From Fratercula arctica (lineage: Eukaryota > Chordata > Aves > Charadriiformes > Alcidae), in NCBI GenBank assembly GCA_947846985.1, contig CANTUZ010000004.1, forward strand, positions 53,793,672-53,857,671: DNA of 64,000 bases. The letters are read 5' to 3'. A program made the translations under genes and the position numbers. Shown piece by piece: positions 39,101-48,100 of the stretch. Position 1 is the first letter of the stretch. Each line of letters opens with the position of its first letter. The notes beneath the pieces are model-generated. The model searched no databases. It was not told the DNA's origin and was given only the letters and a program-made list of their open reading frames with translations.

Positions 39101-42100
39101 GTTGAATTTCTAAGTAGGTTATGGTTCTGAAAGACTTGTTCCGCTAACCTGTAACTAAAGATTAAGTGAAAACGAAAGGCAATCTAGGCACAAGTTGCAT
39201 TTGACGTTCAAGCATTTTTCTTGCAGAGCACTGGTGTTCAAAATTATAGTCTGAATGGATAATTGGGATAAGTCTAGAAAATTCCATCTAAGAACTACAT
39301 CCAAGGTAACTAAGCCAAGCACAGAAAAGCAGTACAATACAGCAGGAGTACAGGCAGTCTACCACATTTACATGTTGGAATTAATTATATATGTTAGCCT
39401 TTCAGAGCTGTGTTCTTCTGTACTCTGAAGCACTACATTATTTCTATTTTCACAAACACACATAAAAGTACAAATTTTCCCAGGGGCCTTTTAATCTCTC
39501 ACAAACCTAAGGTTTTGCTCTAAATCAGAGTATGCTATATGCATACTCATAGGCACTATAAAATTAACAACAATTCTAGGTGTCAAAATGAAAAAAGCAA
39601 GCTTGAGTCATTAATTCTGACTATCTCCATCTAACGTCAAAGCACGACACAGCAACAGCAATAATCAGAAACAACTCACAGCAGCAGTCCTAGAGCAGTC
39701 ACAAGATTGAAAGACACTGTATTTTTGAACAAAACAGGTCAAAGCACCACAAAAAAAGCATAACTAGATAACATCTCACACCCACACCTCAGGTTCTGAT
39801 ACACCATAATAAATACAAGACTGTGCCCTTACTACTTCTCTTTGTAAGATAATGTAGACAAAACAACAGTCTCACCATGGGTGATGTTTAACTCGTTGCC
39901 AATTGCCAAGCTCCAGACTTTGCCTCTCACACTCGGTGGGATGCCCTGCCACCATAGCTCTCGAACTTTACGGGAACAACACCTGTTTAAAATAAAATGG
40001 ATTATTCTGAGAAATACTTCAGTGCCAGGTGAATTGTGAATGTGTCCTACCACTGCTGAAGGGATGCAAACCAAAATGAAGATCAACAGGCCAAGAAGTC
40101 AAAAGTGGTTTGCACATACGCATTCTTAAGCGCTATTTTGCTTTGAACTGTAAAGGAAAGCTTACTTCCTTCCAAGTTAATGGCTTGCTTTGACAGAAGC
40201 ACTGCAATCACAATATCTGTAATCTGCAACCACACTGGACCAGCAAGAATCATAGGGGACAGAAATAAACAAATGAAAACTAAATCTGTATCTGCACCAC
40301 TGCCTATGATAAACATCGGACAGACTTAAATCTCCATGTAAAATTAAACACAGAAACAAGTTTTGGAAGTCTACCCTCTCCCCTCTGTTATCACCCTGCT
40401 GTGCAAATGAGACATGCAGCTTCCCACACAGCTTTGCAGCTCTAACCCTCCAGAAAAATGCATGAAGATGTAACAAATAACAACTTTTAGCATGAAAGAC
40501 ATTTTAACAGAACACAGGCTTTGAAATGGCTGGAGCTGATGTTCATCAATCCAAGAGCCCAGAAGGAGGAACAGAGTAGCACCTAAGCACCAACGAAAGT
40601 TTGTGGTAGTGACATAAAACACAACAATCTATATATCTAAAATGAACTAAAATGTAAAATAGTGAATACATTGGGGAACTTCTGGATTTATAAACCAGTA
40701 CAGGAAAAGGTGTCCTTATTTTAACAGCAGCCATAACAGATGCATCTTCAAATACTAAAGACAGACACGTAAATCTGCAATTTGCTTATACTTAATTTAT
40801 TACCTCAGTTCCCCATAAATGCATTTTCCAACAAATTCCATCCATATTTTTAACATATATTCTCAGGACAACTGAATTCCATAATTAAGCAAACTGCAAT
40901 TGTGAGTGCTGTGGAGGCTGGTTTTTGTTGTGGTGGTGGTTATATTTGGGGGGGGGCAAGCTGTTTTTGCTGTTTGTCGTGGTTTGGTTTTGTTTTTTTT
41001 TTTTTTTTTTTTTAAGATGACTAGCAAAGTACAAAGTACATGAAAAACTAGACAGCGAAGGTAGCTTACCAATTGCCTGTGCTGTGTCTTTGTAGGAAAT
41101 CTTTTAGCACTTAACATTTTTTTTAAAATAACTTTTTCCCTACTTCTCTCTTGCATCACTTGATTATCCCAGCAGGTATACCACTCTGTAATTAAAGAGG
41201 CCTCATAACGCCATACACGTCAGCCACATCAATCTGCATCTGATATTATAACATCAACAGCTCAAGTAGTCAAGGAAAGCTCACTTCTGATAAATGCACA
41301 GTGTTCAAGCGTTATGCTTTCTGCTTTTACATTCTCTACCACAGATCACTACTCTGTGTTTCACGGTTTCTGAATATCCTGAACCTCCATTAAAGACAAA
41401 TAATAACTGCATCATTTCCAGCCATCGTGTAGAAATAACGAAACATGTTGCTCATTTTCTTCGTAGCCATCCAAAAGCAACTTTCAAACAAAAGCTTCCA
41501 AGACCGTTTAAAATTATACTTGCTAATTTTGTAAGTTCTCTTCAGGATACAGACCCAGCAATTTTAATTAAAACTCAGTATAACATACTGTCTTACATAG
41601 TTTCCCAGTTGGGCAAGATTTCATTGTTCCAAGTCAGAACAGCATTGCCAATGCTGTCTTCCAGTTTACAGCGTTCTTCCAGTTGTTTCTTTCTCTTCTG
41701 GGCTTCTTTAAGCTCTGCAAAAAAGCATTTTCCTTTTTAAGTTAATAAAATCAGAAACCAAATATTCAGTGTTAGCTATTCATGGCTACATATCCATGTA
41801 AAAGCAGACTGTATTCACCTAAGCATACAGTAGACTGTTCAAATTAAAATTTCCCAGGCATACAGCAAGCTAAGCAGTGATGCCACATGTGAATAAAGAA
41901 AAAAGTAATTATCCATAAGGCTCATTTTCGATGTATGGGACAAAGGGAGTTGGATAATACGTGGCTCCTTTGACCCTTCCAACCTAACCACATTAGTAGC
42001 TTTGAATTAGCATCTCAGCCAACAGCCCCACCTAGTAGGACAGGTCAGAGTATTTCCTAATAAAGCCCCACCCTTTTTGTATAGCAGGCTCAAAAATACA

Positions 42101-45100
42101 GGCTAAAATAATACAAGTTTTATATTTTGTTTTCACTCTTCTGTGTTTCTCTTAGTAAACTGTGATTTAGATATACTGTCAGGACATCACAAGAGCCACA
42201 TTTGTGATGCTACTTAGCGTATGGTTAATCCAAAGGTCACACATCACAAATATATATATACTGGAAATCTTCAGTTCATTAAAAAGAAAACATTTTTCAT
42301 GTTTAAACATATTTTACATTTTTGCATCAACTACTATTTTTCCCATAGGCAAATTTGTTAGACATGCAATTTAACAAATGCAGGCAGACATTCTTTGTAG
42401 CAGCACAGTGGAAATAGAGGACATGTGCATGCACACACACGCTGCCTACAATATAGGAAGGTACTGACCTGGCAAGAAAAACTAACTGAAGAGCAGCTGT
42501 ACCATGAACAAGGTCTTTGGAATGAACACACACAACCTGATGCATCCACGTTTTTTAAAGCCCAAGAGAAGCTGTGCCTGAGCAGAACCATACCAACCGC
42601 CTCCTAATATTTTCAGCTTTGATAAGAGCTCTTTGTAAGCCTGCCTAAATGCAGACTTTCAATTTTTCTCTAAACAAAAAGAGGGTGTTTACACTCTTTG
42701 ATTTCCTGACCTCTATGCTACACTACACATGACTCTGCAAAGTTGTTCATCTGGAGTGGCTTTTGGGAAAGTGAGTTTGTCAGGGCATTTATCTGGACAC
42801 AATGACATAATCCAGTACAGTGAGTACAGCACAAGGACCTGGCCCATTGCCTAACCTGAGCATCATCCCGCTTCTCCCAAACCATCTACCCTACGTGCAA
42901 AGAAAGAACAGAGAAACTCTTCTGGACTACCACACATTAAGTGGATATACTAACATGGGAATAAACATGAAGTTAGAACTTCACTAGTAGGTGTATGATA
43001 CTCAAAACCACAAGGAGATACTTCTATTAATATGTCAACTGCAGAAAGCAAGCAGGTCCTGTGTGCGTAACACCTTTCCACTGTTTCATATGGCACAGGG
43101 GCCTCGCCAGCTGGAAAAAAAAATATTTCCAGTAATTCCCACTGGACACAAAACTTCATTGAGTCCAAATTTACTATTATTGCAATGCTTGTTTTTATTA
43201 GAAAACTCAGATGGTCTAAAATATCAGCAGAAGGAAACCAAAACTGTCAGCTCTACCTGATATGCATGGCACAGTGTTGCAGAGACACTTCTGTGAACAG
43301 TGTCAGACAAGAAGTTACAAGCAAAACCTTGGGAAAGCTGTAAATTTTAGGTGGGAGAGAGATTATCAAATGAACATAACTACACACATTTTCCTATGTG
43401 GAAAATTATGTATTGATATACTACAGCCTCAACAGGCTGTTCCTAACATGAAACCATCAAATATCCTGTAGTTATGTAAATAAGTCTAGTCTTCGCTAAT
43501 TTGACTGATAATCTACTTCACTGTATCAGTAAATTTTTAAACCCACGAACAGATGCCGCTCAATTACTTAAGAGTTACAAATTAAAAAAAAAATTATTTC
43601 CTGCTCAATTACAGGATTGTTTTCTTTCTCAGCTTGGTGTGGGGCTTTGTAATGAAACTACCGTTGTCCTTGTCCCTTCTCTGGATTGATTCTTCTTTGA
43701 GAGCAGGTACAGATCCCTCACGTTACAGAGCAATAGAATGACACAAGTGCATTTCAGGTTTAGAAATACCCCTTAACTTTACACTTCTCTCCTACGAAGA
43801 CAAGCAATTCCATCACCTCTTTTTTTTGCTTGAACCACCATTTCTTCGTACTGTTGCCTGTGTTTCTGAGCTTCTTCTGCTGGTTTTGCAGGGAGGTTCC
43901 TTAAATTTAAAAAAATAATAATAATAATGATCAGTACTGAAAGTTGGCAAGTCTGTTCAAAGAAAATTCTAGGCACTTCTGAAAGAAAAGCATACACTGG
44001 TTCTTGTCAAAATATCTGTTCAAAGAGTAAAGAGAGCAACAGATCCTTGGAAAGAAATTTTTTTTGCCAAAGTCAGCAGAAGAGAAGGAAAGAACACTGA
44101 CCAGCCACGACTACTTTTATACACGAAATAAGCTGAGTAATTTCCTTATGTTTGGTAATTTCAGCATTTTTATTATTAAACCAACTGAACCCACAGGCTG
44201 ATCTTCATAAGTAAAAAGAATATACTGGTATATACCAAGTTGGTAGTTTTCATTTAAACTGATCTCTACAGATAAGATGCAAGACCATACTCTCTCTCAG
44301 TGTACACCTCATTTAAGAGTTACATCCACAACTTTCTGTACCCATGAAGTAACGACTCCCTACACCAGCTTCCTTTTCCCTCTGTTATCTGAGACACCAT
44401 GCCTATTTTAAAGGCTTAACTGCTCCCCCTCACTTAGACAGCAACAAGTGGCACTGGAGCCATCCTCTATATTCTCCGTTTATCAATACCAACACAGCCA
44501 TTTGGTTTGTGATTAAACCCTGATGCTAACATCTCTGTCACACAAATACACACACTCATATGTCAGACCACATTAACTTTAAGCTAATCATACTTGTAAT
44601 TAGCATAACCACCATGTATCTCATACAACTACAGGATCACCAAAACATCAGAACAGGAAAGGACTTAAGTATTTTGTTCTCCTGTATTGTAGAACACTGT
44701 ATTGTATTCCCAAGACAGTTTATACCTTTGGTTAATAAAAAAGATATGCAAAAATTCACTTTCATGTTCCTGTACGGTGTCACACACAAGGCAGCTGCTA
44801 GCCATCAACAGTCACCATTAACAGTAGTATTCTTTACTATTTACATAATCATATTACCTCTAAAGTATGCATTGCCTATGAATATTTTTTAAAATCAAGA
44901 TCGTTACAAGAAAAGTAGATTTTCACATTAGTGTCATTGTTAACCACAGAGAACAATTTACTCTTTTCCAGTTTCATTTATGTAAATTGACCAGCATCTT
45001 TTTTAAATCCAAATCTTTAGAAATGCTGTGAGTTAGGGGAACTTTGGAAAGGATAACTGGATGAAACAATGCAAGTTCTCCTCACTTAAATTCCATCACT

Positions 45101-48100
45101 TACATTATTTGTCCTACTTCTTAACAACATCACCATATATGCAAGATGATGTTGAGTACCTACTAAGATTTTTCCAGTTAAAGCCAGAGGGAGTATGGAA
45201 TATTTACTGATTTTTCCTAGAAAGCTTTACCTAAACCCCGTAAGGGAGTGCAAAATCAAGAGCAGCCATCTCACTGCATTTTTCTTACAGAAGTCTTAAA
45301 TCTTTTTGTCATAGGACATCAAAAAGAAATTACTTAAAGCCTAAAAGGTTAAAAAAAGTATGAAAACTGTAAGCAAGAAATTAATTCTAAAGAATCAAAA
45401 AATTCAGAAGACAGCACTGCTGTCCAGAGCAGTTTTCCCTAATAGATAAATGATCGTTCAATTGTATAGAATCTTAAAAATACCTCTTCTGCTAGAAGTT
45501 CCTTAGTCTACCAACAGCAGAAAAGAAAGCAAAATCTGAACATTATCCTGTAATGTGACACTAATTCAATGTCGCTGAACACTGGACTTCTCAGATTATC
45601 TCACATAAAGAATCATTTTTAACAGACAGGTTTTAAATACAACAAATAATCTAGTATGTACTGTTTCCAGCTGTACACAATAAAACCTGCTATAACAAAT
45701 AATCACTCTTATACTGTTCTAGATGTCCCAAGAGTCTTGACACACAGTCTACCAGTCAAGCCAAAAAATGTCTTAAATGACCCTACAACTAGAATACTTT
45801 GATATGAGCATTCTTCCTACAGATTTGTTAAAGAAAACACAGCCCTGTGTTATGCCAGTTCTTTACACCAATGTACAGATATATTAAAAATGCAGATGCC
45901 ATGCCTGTAAAGCTGGGTACCATTCATAAACTGACTAAGCATTACTGAATTTGTGTAATTCAGGAGCAAACCGTGGTAGAGCAGCTGCCAACAAATTGTT
46001 GTGGAGTTAGTCTGCATATGCAAGTATCTCCTTGCAGTAACAGAAGCATAAAACAACTTATCAAGTACTTCACAACCTTTAAAATGTGATGCTGAACCCA
46101 CTGCAGAACAATCATTATATTGTTTCATTATTTATGGAGGTGTGGTCTTTCTCTGCGTAGACAGGACATTGTATCCTTGCTTCTCAATTTCTTTAGCATA
46201 TACCAGCTTCATTTTTATGTTTACGTTCTCCCAGGGAAAATAAAAATCCCTTATGCATGCTTAGAAGCTAGAATTACTCAAAACTTGAGCTCTGCTCTCC
46301 TAATTACCTCCTTTCATACAAAGCCATTGCTTTTATTATGAAATAAGGTTATGTTTGTTTGAACAATTTTTCTCATAATCATTCCACTTTTACATTTTAA
46401 ATTATAAATAATCTGTTTAAGTTAGAGTAATCAAATACAAACAGTAAGAAAAGCTTTGCTAGCCTAATTTTAAAGGGACCCTCTCTGTGGTATTTCTGAA
46501 GACTTACGCTGGTCTGTCCTCTAAAATAAGTGCTGTAGTGGAGAGTGGCTCAAAATCAAGATTCTTCCTCACATTCTGTTTAGGAGAGAGTGGTCTGTGA
46601 GCTCGTCCAGTTTTTTCTTCATATTCCTAAAGAAGCAAAAGACAGGGCAAGTTAAAAGCGTGGAGAACGCCAAGATGAACCACATGAGAATTTAAACAGG
46701 GTCTACAAAAGTCTTCAAGATAATGCTTCCACATCTCTGCCCAACTGCAGTCCCTTTAAAGCTTTACAACTAGAGCAATCTCAGAATTGAAAACAATGTT
46801 AAAATTTATGTTCAGGAGTGAGTTACCATGTTTTTTTCCATTCCTTCTATTTGTAGAAACATCTTAAGCTCCTGTGAGCAGCAGCCTGCTTTCACAAAGT
46901 ACTGCTAAGAGTGAGCATGCAAACAGCAGATACTATCCAAGGTATAAGACCTATTTAAAATATTTCTGGTTTGATTTACATGGTTTTGAAATTGAAGCCA
47001 AATACAACCATGAGCTCCTTCTCCTAAAATCTCATCGTAAGATTTCTCCTACCCAAGCTATTTTCAGATGCAACAGGCCAATGATGGCAAACAAAAAAAA
47101 CTAAAAAAGGTTAAAATCATGGTTAGACAGAAACCCCACACTTTTATGATGCCTTGGAAGTACGACAGTCCTAAGTCATAACAGAGCATAACGTATTAAC
47201 TTGAGTTTGTAATATAGGCACTGACACATTGCAGTAAGACTAGCAAACAGGCACCAAGATGACTGGGGTCTGGAGCAACTGACATAGAAGAGAGGCTGAG
47301 AGAACGGGGCTTGTTCAGCCTTTAGAGAAGATTCATAGGGATCTTTGGTCAACAGCAATAACAGGATGGTGAAGGCCGAGTATAAGTCTCTGAGGCGCTT
47401 GTATAAATAACATGAAGACAACAGGCACAAACTGCTACAAGGGGGATTCTGGTTTTAGGAAAAAAAAAAAAAAAAAATCACTAGGAAGGTACTCAAACAC
47501 TGGGACAAGTTTCCTGAGATGTGGTGGAACCTGCAACCCTGAAGACATGCAAAGCTCAGGTGGATGAGCCCTGGGAAGCTGGTCTAAGCATACTCTCCTC
47601 TGAGAGGGGAGTTAGCCCCTCAGAGGTCCTTCCACCCTTAATTACTGTATCACTATGATCTACATTAGGGGACTTGGCATTACACACTATTTTTGTTTTT
47701 CCTACAAATACTGTTTTGGAAGAAAATGTACCAAACCCATGATCTAATGGAATAAAACAACCTTTACAAGACTCCCATCCACTCCAAAGCTTGAAGTAGT
47801 ACAGCAAACGTTAAGTATGCAAAGTATCAATGATATACAAACGACAAACATGGTCAAACAGTCCTACAGAAAAACCAAACCCATATTATAGATATTTTTA
47901 CATTCAACTTTGTAACGAATTTTGACACTTCCAAAAACCATCTGCTTTCATCCGTAGCTTGTTTATACCATTTATATTAAAATAATAATTTAAAAAATAG
48001 ACTATACTGCGAAAACTAATCATCACAAATGAGCACTATGAACACTGTTCCAGACATGGACTTTTTCCTGTTAGCACAAACAGCTCCTCAAATGGTGCTC

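Noticed and set aside
41294..41740. 148-codon plus-strand frame
   Set aside because: It is antisense to the TBC1D14 exon 41597-41714, which has matching phases and clear family sequence.
41930..41992. Possible worn CR1 tail (GACCCTTCCAACCTAACCAC)
   Set aside because: Only one short motif matches and the terminal ATTCTATG repeat is missing.
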